A program made the translations under genes and the position numbers. Below the pieces are notes generated by a model, which searched no databases, was not told the origin of the DNA, and saw only the letters and a list, made by a program, of their open reading frames with translations. Below, in pieces: positions 31,687 to 42,172 of a stretch of DNA of 64,000 bases. Numbering within the stretch: the stretch's first letter is position 1; the number at the start of each line of letters is the position of its first letter. Source of the DNA: Rhizobium sp. GN54 (lineage in GTDB: Bacteria; Pseudomonadota; Alphaproteobacteria; Rhizobiales; Rhizobiaceae); NCBI RefSeq assembly GCF_021026345.1, contig NZ_JAJNCZ010000009.1, positions 1 through 64,000 of the forward strand. Reading direction: 5' to 3'.

Positions 31687-31806
31687 ACCGCTGCGTGATC
31701 GCGGCGGTTGTGCTATGCTCGCGCCGACTTGCGGCCGAAAAGGGCGAAAAGCCTCTGTGAGGCGCAATGCCCCGGACGTCGTGCACGGATCCTCCGGAGC
31801 GGGCTG

Positions 31807-33162
31807 ATGCGAAAGTTCGATGCCATTGTTGTCGGCGCCGGCCAGGCCGGGCCATCGCTTGCCGCACGCATCGCCGAAGGCGGCAGGACAGTCGCAATCG
31901 TCGAACGAAAGTTCCTTGGCGGAACCTGCGTCAATGCCGGATGCATGCCCACGAAGACGCTTGTGGCCAGCGCCCGCGCGGCGCATGTCGGTCGGCGAGC
32001 GGCGGACTTCGGCGTCAGGGTTTCTGGCGACGTCACGGTCGACATGAAGGTCGTCAGCCGGCGGGCGCAACGGATCACCCTGGATGCGCGCAACGGATTG
32101 GAAGACTGGCTCGGCAAGATGGAGCGCGTGACCATCGTCCGCGGCCATGCCCGTTTCGAGGCGAGCGACAGGCTCAGCGTCGATGGCGAGCCGATGATCG
32201 CCCCCTGGATCTTTCTCAATGTCGGCGCCCGCCCCGCAATTCCCGACATGGAGGGCCTCGACGGCATCGATTTCCTCACGAGCACCTCCATTCTGAGCCT
32301 CGACACCCTGCCCCGCCATCTGGCCATTGTCGGCGGCAGCTACATCGCCCTGGAGTTTGCGCAGATGTACCGGCGGTTCGGCGCAGAGGTCACCGTGATC
32401 GAGCGCGGTGCCCGGATCGCTCCACGCGAGGACGAGGATGTCTCTCGGGCCATCCGCGAGATCCTCGAAGCGGAGGGCATCCATGTCCTGACCGGGGCGG
32501 AGCATCCGGCCTTTGCGCGGAGCAGGAGCGGCACGCGGATAACCGTCGGAGAAACCGAGATCGACGCCAGCCATGTCCTGCTCGCAACCGGACGCAGGCC
32601 CAACACGGATGATCTCGGTCTCGAAGCGGCCGGGATCGTGGTGGATCGCAAGGGCTATGTCACGGTCGACGACAAGCTTGCGACCAGCGTGCCCGGCATA
32701 TGGGCACTCGGCGACTGCAACGGGCACGGCGCCTTCACCCATACCTCCTACAACGACTTCGAGATTGTCGCAGCCAACCTGCTCGACGGAGAGGATCGCA
32801 AAGTCTCAAGCCGCATCCCCGCCTACGCGCTCTATATCGACCCGCCGCTCGGCCGGGTGGGAATGACCGAGCAGGAGGCCCTGGCTTCCGGCCGCAAGGT
32901 GCTGGTGTCAAAGCGGGCGATGAGCCAGGTGGGGCGCGCCAAGGAGCGCGACGAGACCAAGGGCTTCATGAAAGTGGTCGCCGATCCGCAGAGCGGAAAG
33001 ATCCTCGGCGCCGCCATTCTGGGCATCGAGGGAGACGAAGCCATCCACGGCATCGTCAATGCCATGAATGCCGGGACCGGCTACCGCGACCTCGAATGGT
33101 CGGTCCCGATCCATCCGACGGTTTCGGAGCTGATCCCCACGCTCCTGCGCGGTCTCGCCTAG
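31807..33162 (+). CDS. FAD-dependent pyridine nucleotide-disulfide oxidoreductase (mercuric reductase-like)
   Basis: This 451-aa class I flavin disulfide reductase has an FAD fold (VVGAGQAGPSLA), the redox pair in GGTCVNAGCMPTKT, an NAD(P) fold (AIVGGSYIALEFAQMY) and the C-terminal interface base motif IHPTVSEL. It is close to MerA-like and dihydrolipoamide dehydrogenase-like enzymes but lacks the MerA C-terminal cysteine pair and a metal-binding N-domain, so mercury reduction is not supported. It lies downstream of oxyR, co-directional. A peroxide-stress role is only a possibility. Confidence 0.82.
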   Translation: MRKFDAIVVGAGQAGPSLAARIAEGGRTVAIVERKFLGGTCVNAGCMPTKTLVASARAAHVGRRAADFGVRVSGDVTVDMKVVSRRAQRITLDARNGLEDWLGKMERVTIVRGHARFEASDRLSVDGEPMIAPWIFLNVGARPAIPDMEGLDGIDFLTSTSILSLDTLPRHLAIVGGSYIALEFAQMYRRFGAEVTVIERGARIAPREDEDVSRAIREILEAEGIHVLTGAEHPAFARSRSGTRITVGETEIDASHVLLATGRRPNTDDLGLEAAGIVVDRKGYVTVDDKLATSVPGIWALGDCNGHGAFTHTSYNDFEIVAANLLDGEDRKVSSRIPAYALYIDPPLGRVGMTEQEALASGRKVLVSKRAMSQVGRAKERDETKGFMKVVADPQSGKILGAAILGIEGDEAIHGIVNAMNAGTGYRDLEWSVPIHPTVSELIPTLLRGLA

Positions 33163-33268
33163 AGCATTTCCGACGATTATTGAATCGCCGGCAATGCTCT
33201 ATCTCCTTGGTTTTACGCAATTCCAGACGCAAAATCGGTTCCCACTTTTGCTGGAATTGCTTTAGGCG
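33161..33268. repeat. Rhizobial dispersed palindromic repeat
   Basis: Two hairpins sit back to back: AGAGCATT / AATGCTCT (33161-33168, 33193-33200) and GCAATTCCAG / CTGGAATTGC (33217-33226, 33251-33260) with an inner CAAAA/TTTTG pair. The second half closely resembles an intergenic mosaic element seen many times in rhizobial genomes. It lies between two convergent genes and probably also ends transcription. Confidence 0.7.
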
Positions 33269-33319
33269 TGTCATCGCGGTGCCCACCGGGACGCGGATGG
33301 CCCTGCGCTGCGGCCTTCT

Positions 33320-34066
33320 TCAATGTCCGGGATGCAGCGCGTCGTTCAGGTACATGCAGGCCAGCATGGTGAAGACGTAGGCCTGGATTAGCGCCATCAG
33401 AAACTCCAGCGCCGTGATCGCCACAGTCATCAGCAGCGGCATGATGGCTGCGACGACCCCAAGGGTCCCCAACCCGCCGAGGCCGACGACGAAGCCGGCA
33501 AACACCTTCAGCGTGATATGCCCCGCAAGCATGACGGCGAACAGACGCACGGAGTGGCTGACCGGCCGGGACATGTAGGAAATGATCTCGATCGGCACGA
33601 TGATCGGAACCAGGATCGCGGGCACGCCGGCCGGTTTGAAAAGCCGAAGAAAGCCGAGGCCGTGCCGGAAGAGCCCGTAAAGGGTCACGGTCGCAAAGAC
33701 GATGCCCGCGAGCGCGGCGGTGACGACGATATGGCTGGTGACGGTGAAGGCGTAGGGAAACATGCCGATCAGGTTCGCCACGAGGATGAACATGAAGAGG
33801 GAGAACACCAGCGGAAAGAAGCGCATGCCCTGTTCTCCGGCATTGTCCCTCAGCGTCTTTGCGACGAACTCGTAGAGCATTTCGGCGCTGGATTGCCAGC
33901 GCCCGGGAACAATCAGCCCCTTCGCCGTCGCCAGGACCAGAAAGCCGCTGGCTATGGCGACCGTTGCCACCATGTATGCGGACGCATTGGTAAAGCTCAG
34001 GTCCAGGGATCCGATGCCGAGGTTCACCAGCGGGTTGACTTCAAATTGTTCAATGGGACCGGCCAT
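33320..34066 (-). CDS. atpB: ATP synthase F0 subunit a, solitary copy
   Basis: Subunit a forms the proton half-channels of F0. The 248-aa protein has the full set of membrane helices and the essential Arg (R174) in [11 protein letters not shown]. Usual sequences read VRLFANMLAGH, so the conserved Asn is Val here. Rhizobial atpB normally sits in an atpI-atpB-atpE-atpF cluster, but here neither neighbour is an ATP synthase gene, so this looks like a second, displaced copy. Whether a normal copy exists elsewhere cannot be seen in the window. Confidence 0.85.
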   Translation of the reverse strand: MAGPIEQFEVNPLVNLGIGSLDLSFTNASAYMVATVAIASGFLVLATAKGLIVPGRWQSSAEMLYEFVAKTLRDNAGEQGMRFFPLVFSLFMFILVANLIGMFPYAFTVTSHIVVTAALAGIVFATVTLYGLFRHGLGFLRLFKPAGVPAILVPIIVPIEIISYMSRPVSHSVRLFAVMLAGHITLKVFAGFVVGLGGLGTLGVVAAIMPLLMTVAITALEFLMALIQAYVFTMLACMYLNDALHPGH

Positions 34067-34330
34067 GACTTTCCTTCGACAGTCTGCGGGCGCGAGGATG
34101 CATGCACGCGACGACGCCTGCGCGCCGCGGCGCGCTTACGGATCGCGAACCTGGTGAAAATTCTGAATTGGGGAACGTGTTCATTCCGGCGGCCCGTTGA
34201 TCCCGATTGCGAGATGCGGGGCCGTCCCCGGAACGTTTCAAGGCGCAGGTCGTCCTGCGCGCGTGTTCTTTAGCCGGACCGCCCCTGCATTGCAAGAACC
34301 TCCCGGTCCTGCGCGTCGCCGGAAAGCAGG

Positions 34331-35212
34331 CTATCCGTTCAGGTTCTTCTTCAGGAACTCGACCGTGCGCTGCCAGGCGAGTTCGGCTGCGGCCTTGTCG
34401 TAGCGGGCGGCCGAGGTGTCGTTGTTGAAGGCGTGGTTGACGCCCTCGTAGAGGAACAGTTCGTAGGTCGCACCCGCGTCGTCGAGCGCCTTCCTGTAGG
34501 CGTCGATGCCGGCGTTGATGCGCTCGTCGAGGCCGGCATAGTGCAGCATGACCGCCGCCTTGATGCCGCCCACGCCCTCGGCCGGCGGCTGGGCGCCGTA
34601 GTAGGCGACGGCCGCCTTGAGGTTCGGGTCGGCGACGGCCAGCTGGTTGACCAGCCCGCCGCCCCAGCAGAAGCCGATCGCGCCGACCCTGCCGTTCATC
34701 CAGTCGAGCTCGGACATGTAGGCGACGGTGGCGACCGCGTTCTCGACGGTCACGGCACGGTCGAGCTTGCCGAACATCTCGCGCGCCTTGTCCTCGTCGG
34801 GCGGCGTGCCGCCTTCCAGCGAGAGAAAATCGGGGGCGAGCGCCACGAAGCCCTCGAGCGCCATGCGCCGCGCCACGTCGCGGATATGCGCGTTGAGGCC
34901 GCGGTTCTCATGGATGACGATGACGCCGCCGAGCTGGCCCTGCGCGTCCTTCGGCCGGGCGATATAGCCACGCATCTGCCCCTTGGGTGCCGCCCAGGTC
35001 ACCTCCTCCGTGGTCAGCCGCGTGTCGCTTTCGGCGACGATCTGGGCGCTGGCGCTGTTGGCGGCCAGCAGCGGCGCGATCGCTGCGGCACCGGCGGCCG
35101 ATCCGGCCAGCGCCGTCAGCCGCTCCATGAAGCGGCGACGGTCGAGCGTCAGGTGCGTGTATTCGTCATAGGCGTCGATCATCGCCTGGGTGATCTTCGG
35201 CATGCGTTCCAT
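34331..35212 (-). CDS. Dienelactone hydrolase family protein, Tat-exported
   Basis: This is a 293-aa alpha/beta hydrolase of the dienelactone hydrolase (carboxymethylenebutenolidase) family. The catalytic triad is visible: Cys in GFCWGGG, Asp in AGLDERIN and His in GVNHAFNN. An N-terminal twin-arginine region (LDRRRFMERLTALAGSAAGAA, read in parts) precedes a hydrophobic stretch and ASA, so periplasmic export is likely. The substrate is unknown. The 34067-34330 gap upstream of it holds nothing recognised. Confidence 0.87.
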   Translation of the reverse strand: MERMPKITQAMIDAYDEYTHLTLDRRRFMERLTALAGSAAGAAAIAPLLAANSASAQIVAESDTRLTTEEVTWAAPKGQMRGYIARPKDAQGQLGGVIVIHENRGLNAHIRDVARRMALEGFVALAPDFLSLEGGTPPDEDKAREMFGKLDRAVTVENAVATVAYMSELDWMNGRVGAIGFCWGGGLVNQLAVADPNLKAAVAYYGAQPPAEGVGGIKAAVMLHYAGLDERINAGIDAYRKALDDAGATYELFLYEGVNHAFNNDTSAARYDKAAAELAWQRTVEFLKKNLNG

Positions 35213-35387
35213 GACCCCGTCCTCCCGTTCGTTGACGCCTGCCCGGCGCAGGTTCCGGCGAGGAAGGATAAGTCAACAGGCGCAGCATTTCGAAGGCAAC
35301 CCTATCACGAACGCGTGATATCGGGTCGCGCGCGCCTTGCAGCCCGCCGGCGCCACCTCCACGCCGGCGCGGAGGACGCGTCGCGCC

Positions 35388-36416
35388 TCAGGAACCGAGC
35401 CCGAGGACGATGCGGCCGTCGATCTTTCCCTGCTCCATGCACTCGAAGATCGCGTTGATGTTTTCGATCCTGTCCATGGAGTAATGCGCCGCGACCTTGC
35501 CCTCACCTGCAAACTCCAGCGCCTCCTCCAGATCCTGGCGAGTGCCGACGATCGAGCCGCGCACGGTGATCCGCTTGAGTACGGTATCGAACACAGGAAG
35601 CGAGATGAAGCCGGGCGGCAGGCCGACGAGCGCCATCGTGCCCTTCGAGCGCAGGAACCCGTAGGCCTGCTCCATGGCCTTGGGGGAGACGGCGGTGACC
35701 AGCGCGCCGTGGACGCCGCCGATCTCCTTCTGCACGGTCGCGACCGCATCGGGCTTGCGCGCGTCGACGACGAGGTCGGCGCCGAGATTCTTGGCGAGCG
35801 CCAGCTTGTCCTCGAAGAGGTCGGCCGCGACGACGTTCATGCCCATCGCCTTGGCATATTGCACCGCCATGTGGCCGAGGCCGCCAATACCGGAGACCAC
35901 CACCCATTCGCCCGGCTTCACTTCTGCTTCCTTCAACCCCTTGTAGACGGTGACGCCGGCGCAGAGCACCGGGGCCGCGGGTGCGAATTCGAGATTGGCC
36001 GGCAGGTGGCCGACGAAGGCCGGATCGGCCAGGCCAAACTCGGCAAAGGTGCCGTCGACGGAATAGCCGGTGTTCTGCTGTTCGGCGCAAAGCGTCTCCC
36101 AGCCGGTGTTGCAGTAGCTGCAGCAGCGGCAGGCGGTATGCAGCCACGGCACGCCGACGCGGTCGCCCTCCTTCACGCGCCTGACCTTGGCGCCGATCTT
36201 GGCGACATAGCCGACGCCCTCGTGCCCGGGAATGAACGGCGGGTTGGGCTTCACCGGCCAGTCGCCCTTTGCCGCGTGGAGATCGGTGTGGCAGACGCCG
36301 GTCGCTTCGTACTTCACCAGAATCTGGTCCGGGGCGGGCTCGGGAACATCCACTTCCTCGATCGTCAGCGGCTTGCCGAACGCCCGTACGACGGCTGCTT
36401 TCATCCTGCTTGCCAT
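35388..36416 (-). CDS. adhP: Zinc-dependent alcohol dehydrogenase AdhP
   Basis: This 342-aa medium-chain alcohol dehydrogenase has catalytic zinc ligands in GVCHTDLH and PGHEGVG, the structural four-cysteine loop (CRCCSYCNTGWETLC) and the NAD fold GIGGLGHMAVQYAK. It closely fits the AdhP/propanol-preferring type. The start was placed at 36416 because GGGAG lies seven bases before it. An ATG at 36422 is an alternative. A short dyad upstream (36562-36581) may be regulatory. Confidence 0.9.
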   Translation of the reverse strand: MASRMKAAVVRAFGKPLTIEEVDVPEPAPDQILVKYEATGVCHTDLHAAKGDWPVKPNPPFIPGHEGVGYVAKIGAKVRRVKEGDRVGVPWLHTACRCCSYCNTGWETLCAEQQNTGYSVDGTFAEFGLADPAFVGHLPANLEFAPAAPVLCAGVTVYKGLKEAEVKPGEWVVVSGIGGLGHMAVQYAKAMGMNVVAADLFEDKLALAKNLGADLVVDARKPDAVATVQKEIGGVHGALVTAVSPKAMEQAYGFLRSKGTMALVGLPPGFISLPVFDTVLKRITVRGSIVGTRQDLEEALEFAGEGKVAAHYSMDRIENINAIFECMEQGKIDGRIVLGLGS

Positions 36417-36561
36417 GGCCATTCTCCCTTCCCTTCCCTTGCGTGCCGTGCCGGTCGGAGTGCCCCGCCGGCGCGGGTGTTTCCGTTTGCCCAGGCGGAT
36501 CGCACGGGGCGGCGGCCGCCTGTCGCTGGCGCCGCCGGCCACGCCGGGGGTACCCGAAACA

Positions 36562-36581
36562 CTATGGCCAATGCGCCATAG
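36562..36581. promoter_or_regulatory. Palindrome upstream of adhP
   Basis: CTATGGC-N6-GCCATAG is a perfect seven-base inverted repeat about 150 bp upstream of the adhP start. Symmetry and position suggest an operator, but no binding protein is indicated. Confidence 0.3.
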
Positions 36582-36634
36582 AGGGAAGTTGACCTCGGTC
36601 AAACGTGTCTTCGCGCCTGTCGCAGAAATGCGAC

Positions 36635-36663
36635 GGCGGCCGTCGATCTGACCGACGACCGCC
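36635..36663 (-). terminator. Weak terminator hairpin after guaB
   Basis: An 11-base stem with one mismatch (GGCGGCCGTCG / CGACGACCGCC) lies about 40 bp past the guaB stop. There is no U tract on the minus strand, so it is only a candidate. Confidence 0.35.
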
Positions 36664-36703
36664 GCGCCAACGGCTTCTTTCCGCGGAAGGTCCCGTCAGT
36701 CGA

Positions 36704-38203
<1,500 letters not shown>

Positions 38204-38333
38204 GGCCAAATCCCTTCGGTGAACAAGCTACGGTCCAGGGGACCCCTTGGGAATGGTCCGCCTGGTGGCTTGCAAGATAAGTCTTGGAAGTTGGCGAGGG
38301 CTCGTAACACGTTCGTGACGGATTGGAAATAGC

Positions 38334-38358
38334 AAAAAGCCCGGGATCGCTCCCGGGC
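38334..38358 (-). terminator. Rho-independent terminator of the MBL-fold gene
   Basis: On the minus strand an eight-base stem (GCCCGGGA / TCCCGGGC) with a four-base loop is followed by five U residues, directly after the hydrolase stop. Confidence 0.8.
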
Positions 38359-38382
38359 CGGTTCGCATGGCTCCACCTGGCC

Positions 38383-39369
38383 TCAGAGGTCGAACTGATA
38401 GCTGGCCGGGACGAAGCGATAGCCCTCGGCGCCCTTTTCGGCAAAGCCCACCGCCGGGAAGGGCATGTGGTAGCCGACGAAGGCCAGCCTGTCGGTGGCG
38501 ACCATGTCGAACACCTTCTTGCGGGTCGCAGCCGCGGCCGCCTTGTCCATGTCGAAGCGCACCTCCCAGTCGGGACGCTGCAGCGACAGCACGTAGTGGT
38601 TGGCGGTGTCGGCCGTCAGGACCAGCGGCTTGCCGTCCGATTCGATCCGGAAGATCATGTGGCCCGGAGAGTGGCCGAAGGCGTTGATGCCGGTCACGCC
38701 CGGAACCACCTCGCCGCCATCCTCGATGAAGGTGATCTTCTCGGCGAGCGGCTTGACCTTGGCGAGCACGCCCTTGTGGCCCTGCTCTGCGCCGGTGCCG
38801 ACCCGGTCCGGGCTGACCCAGAAGTCGTATTCGGTCCTGCCGGTGACGTAGCGGGCGTTCGGGAACGCCGGGGCATCCCCTTCCGTCAAGCCGCCGATAT
38901 GGTCGCCGTGCATATGCGTGATGACGACCACCGATACCTGCTCCGGCGTGTAGCCCAGCGCCTTCAGGCCTTCCGCAAGCCGGCCGAGGCCGCCTTCGCG
39001 CCCGCCCTCGCCGAGGCCGGTGTCGAAGAGCACGACCTCCGATCCGGTATCGACCAGCGTCGGCGCGAAGCTGTTGACGAAGTTGTCCGTCGGCAGGAAA
39101 TTCTCCGTCAACAGGGCGGCGACCGCCTCCGGCGACTGGTTGGTGCCGAAGGTCTCGCTGGGCGCACCGGATGCACGCATGCCGTCGCGGATGACAGCGA
39201 CGCGGAACGTGCCGAGCTTGAAGCTTCTGGTCTCGACGGGGGATGTTGTCATTTTTGCTTCCGTTTCCGAGGCCGCGAGGACCACGGAGCTGTTCAGGAC
39301 GAAGGGAGCTGCCAGCGTGCCGATGCCGGCCGCCTGCAGGAGCGATCTGCGTGTGATGTCCGTTGCCAT
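38383..39369 (-). CDS. Metallo-beta-lactamase-fold hydrolase, Tat-exported
   Basis: This 328-aa MBL-fold enzyme has the zinc motif THMHGDHIGGL, a downstream His (GHSPGHMIF) and Asp (LTADTANHY). The N-terminus carries a twin-arginine signal (DITRRSLLQAAG) followed by a hydrophobic stretch, so a periplasmic zinc hydrolase is expected. Its substrate is unknown. Lactonases, sulfatases and beta-lactamases share this fold. The start MATDITRRS was chosen as the base of the Tat signal. It has its own terminator. Confidence 0.85.
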   Translation of the reverse strand: MATDITRRSLLQAAGIGTLAAPFVLNSSVVLAASETEAKMTTSPVETRSFKLGTFRVAVIRDGMRASGAPSETFGTNQSPEAVAALLTENFLPTDNFVNSFAPTLVDTGSEVVLFDTGLGEGGREGGLGRLAEGLKALGYTPEQVSVVVITHMHGDHIGGLTEGDAPAFPNARYVTGRTEYDFWVSPDRVGTGAEQGHKGVLAKVKPLAEKITFIEDGGEVVPGVTGINAFGHSPGHMIFRIESDGKPLVLTADTANHYVLSLQRPDWEVRFDMDKAAAAATRKKVFDMVATDRLAFVGYHMPFPAVGFAEKGAEGYRFVPASYQFDL

Positions 39370-39645
39370 GCCAATCCTCCCGCCAGCCCGGGCCTGCCCG
39401 CCCATCGCCGCATTTCGCGCAGGCGGCGCGGGATCATGGCACGAAACGAACGCCGCCTCCCCTCACGAATGACGGCACCACCATCACGGGTTTGTGAAAC
39501 CGCGACCAAGGCAGGCGTTTGACACTGCGGCGAAGCAGGCGCACAAGCGTGCCGATCGCAGGCGCGCCTGCCCGCCCGGTCGCCCACCGTCATCGGCTGG
39601 GTCCTGCTTCCGTTCCGTCCAGGCCGTCGTCCAAAATCCGTCGTC

Positions 39646-41050
39646 ATGAGCCGTATCGTTCCCCTCATTCTCGCCGTTGCCCTCTTCATGGAGCAGATGG
39701 ATTCGACCGTCATCGCGACGTCGCTTCCCGCCATCGCCCATGACCTCGGCGTCGGCCCGATCACGCTCAAGCTGGCGCTGACGACCTACATGGTGGCGCT
39801 CGCGATCTTTATTCCGCTCAGCGGCTGGATGGCAGACCGCTTCGGCGCCAAGCGCATTTTCCGGCTGGCCATGGTCGTCTTCATCATCGGCTCCATCCTC
39901 TGCGCCGTCTCCGACAGCCTCATCGCCTTCGTCGTCTCGCGGTTCATCCAAGGCATGGGCGGGGCGATGATGACGCCGGTCGCCCGCCTCGTGCTGGTGC
40001 GCAGCACCTCGCGCAGCGAGCTCGTCTCGGCCATGGCGACGCTGACGATCCCTGCCCTCGTCGGACCGCTGGCGGGCCCGCCGCTCGGTGGCTTCATCAC
40101 CACCTATTTCTCCTGGCACTGGATCTTCCTCATCAACGTGCCGGTCGGCATTGTCGGCTACGTGCTGTCCGGCATCTACCTGCCTGAGGTGGAATCCGCG
40201 CCACCCGGCCCGCTGGACTTCAAGGGCTTCCTGCTGGCCGCGGTCGCGGCCGCGGGCACCATGTTCGGCCTGTCCGTCATCAGCCTGCCGGCGTTGCCGC
40301 CGGAAATCGGCTTCGCCACCACCGCGTTCGGTCTTTTGTGCGGATACCTCTACCTGCGCCATGCCCGGCGCCATCCACGGCCGGTGCTGGACCTGAAACT
40401 GTTCGAGGACAGCGCCTTCCGGGCGGCTGCGATCGGGGGAACGCTGTTTCGCATCTCGATCGGCGCCGTTCCGTTCCTGATGCCGCTGATGCTGCAGCTC
40501 GGTTTCGGCTTCACGCCGTTCCAATCGGGCCTGATCACGTTTACCGGCGCGGTCGGGGCGATCATCACCAAGTTCCTCGCCCGGCGCGTCCTCAGCCGCA
40601 CCGGCTTCCGGACCACGCTGATCGTCGCCAGCATCACCGGCGCCATCCTCACCTTCGTCAACGGCCTGTTCACGCCGGCGACGCCCGTGGTCGTGATCGT
40701 TCGTGCTGCTTCTCGCCGGCTTCGCGCGCTCGTTCTTCTTCACCAGCGTCAATGCGCTGTCCTTTGCCGATATTTCCGACAGGGACGCCAGCAAGGCCAC
40801 CTCGATGAGCGCGGTCCTGCAGCAGATGAGCCTCGCGCTCGGCGTGGCGGTCGCCGGCACGATCCTGGAAGTCGAGACGATGATCACCGGCACAGCACTT
40901 CAGCTGCGCGATTTCCACATCGCCTTCATGATCATCTCGGTGCTGACGCTGGCGGCGGTCATCCCGTTCCTGACGATGGCCAAGAATGCGGGCGCGGCCG
41001 TCTCGGGGCACCGGGTGGCATCGCGGGAGGAGGTCGCGGGCGTCAAGTAA
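39646..41050 (+). pseudogene. MFS drug-efflux transporter (EmrB/QacA-like), frameshifted
   Basis: The first 350 residues are a clear drug/proton antiporter (LPAIAHDLGVGPITLKLAL, WMADRFGAKRIFRLA, GPLAGPPLGGF) with many membrane helices. After VVVIVR (about 40690-40702) the reading frame is lost, and the rest of the protein (LLLAGFARSFFFTSVNALSF to VASREEVAGVK) continues in the next frame from about 40703 to 41050. One extra base (or two missing) near 40700 explains this. The result would be a truncated permease lacking its last helices. It could be a true inactivation or a sequencing error. Confidence 0.8.
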
Positions 41051-41441
41051 CGCCGGCCGGCTCCGGACGCTCGCAGACGATCGAAAGCTTGTTGCCGTCC
41101 AGGTCGCGAACGAAGGCGGCGTAGAAATCGGGATGGAACGGCCGGATCCCCGGCGCGCCCTCGTCCGTGCCGCCATGGGCCAGCGCGGCCGCATGGAAAT
41201 CGTCCACCGCCGCCCGGCTCGGCGCGTCGAAGGCGATCGTGACGCCGTTGCCGTAGGTGGCCGGCTCGCGGTTGAACGGCTCGACGATCCAGAACCGGCA
41301 GCGCACGTCGCCGTCCGCGCTGTATCCGATCTCCCCTTCCGCCTGCTTCTGGCGGCGATAGCCGAGAAGCGGGAGCACCGCGTCGTAGAAGCGGCCGGCC
41401 CGATCGAGGTCGTTGGTGCCGACGGTGACGTAGAGCAGCAT
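41043..41441 (-). CDS. VOC family protein (glyoxalase/bleomycin-resistance fold)
   Basis: This 132-aa protein has two beta-alpha-beta-beta-beta units typical of the VOC superfamily (LLYVTVGTNDLDRAGRFYDAV and the FVRDLDGNKLSIV end). These proteins are metal-dependent lyases, dioxygenases or binding proteins. The substrate is unknown. The start shares one base with the stop of rlmE (TGATG), so the two are translated together. Confidence 0.8.
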   Translation of the reverse strand: MLLYVTVGTNDLDRAGRFYDAVLPLLGYRRQKQAEGEIGYSADGDVRCRFWIVEPFNREPATYGNGVTIAFDAPSRAAVDDFHAAALAHGGTDEGAPGIRPFHPDFYAAFVRDLDGNKLSIVCERPEPAGVT

Positions 41442-42172
41442 CAGGCGTCCGCCTCCGCCGCATCGTCCTCCAATACCGGCCTGCGGCCCTTGAAGCCCTT
41501 GGCGAGCAGGAACATCTCGACCGATTCGGCGCGCGAGGCCCCCGGCTTGACATGGATGACCTGGCGGAAATTCTGCTTCAGCATGGCGAGCAGCTCGCGC
41601 TCCGCGCCGCCCTGGAAGGTCTTGGCGAGGAAATGCCCGCCGTCCGCCAGCACCTCGACTGCAAAATGGGCCGCGACCTCGCAGAGGTGCATGGTGCGGA
41701 TATGGTCGGTCTGGCGGTGACCGGTCGTCGGCGCCGCCATGTCGGACAGGACCAGTTGCGGCGCCCCACCGATCGCCTCCTTCAGCTTCTCCGGCGCCAG
41801 CGGATCGAGGAAGTCCATCTGCAGGATCCGCACTCCGGGCAGCGGGTCCATCTCGAGGAAATCGATGGCGGCGACGCGCGGGTCGGCATCGGTGGAATTG
41901 GTCATTTTGGCGGCGATCTGCGACCAGCTGCCAGGAGCGGCCCCCAGGTCGATGATGCGCCTGGCGCCGTCGAGGATCTTGTGCTTCTCGTCGATCTCCA
42001 GAAGCTTGAAGGCCGCGCGCGCGCGATAGCCCTCGAGGCGGGCGCGCTGGACGTAGGGGTCGTTGATGTGACGCTCGATCCAGCGCCGCGAGGACGCCTT
42101 CAGCTTGCCCTTCTTGACCTTCTGGCCGAGCTTTCGCCCGGTCCGGCTGCCGCCGGCAGGTGGCTTCGTCAT
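41441..42172 (-). CDS. rlmE: 23S rRNA 2'-O-methyltransferase RlmE (FtsJ)
   Basis: RlmE methylates the ribose of U2552 in 23S rRNA late in 50S assembly. The 243-aa protein has the K-D-K-E style catalytic set within the FtsJ fold: [40 protein letters not shown] and [11 protein letters not shown]. It overlaps the upstream exopolyphosphatase gene by four bases and the downstream VOC gene by one base, an unusually tight three-gene operon. A basic N-terminal extension of about 20 residues is present. Confidence 0.93.
   Translation of the reverse strand: MTKPPAGGSRTGRKLGQKVKKGKLKASSRRWIERHINDPYVQRARLEGYRARAAFKLLEIDEKHKILDGARRIIDLGAAPGSWSQIAAKMTNSTDADPRVAAIDFLEMDPLPGVRILQMDFLDPLAPEKLKEAIGGAPQLVLSDMAAPTTGHRQTDHIRTMHLCEVAAHFAVEVLADGGHFLAKTFQGGAERELLAMLKQNFRQVIHVKPGASRAESVEMFLLAKGFKGRRPVLEDDAAEADA

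Noticed and set aside
31807-33162. Assignment of the flavoprotein as MerA mercuric reductase
   Set aside because: The C-terminal Cys pair and the metal-binding N-terminal domain of MerA are missing, and no mer genes are nearby.
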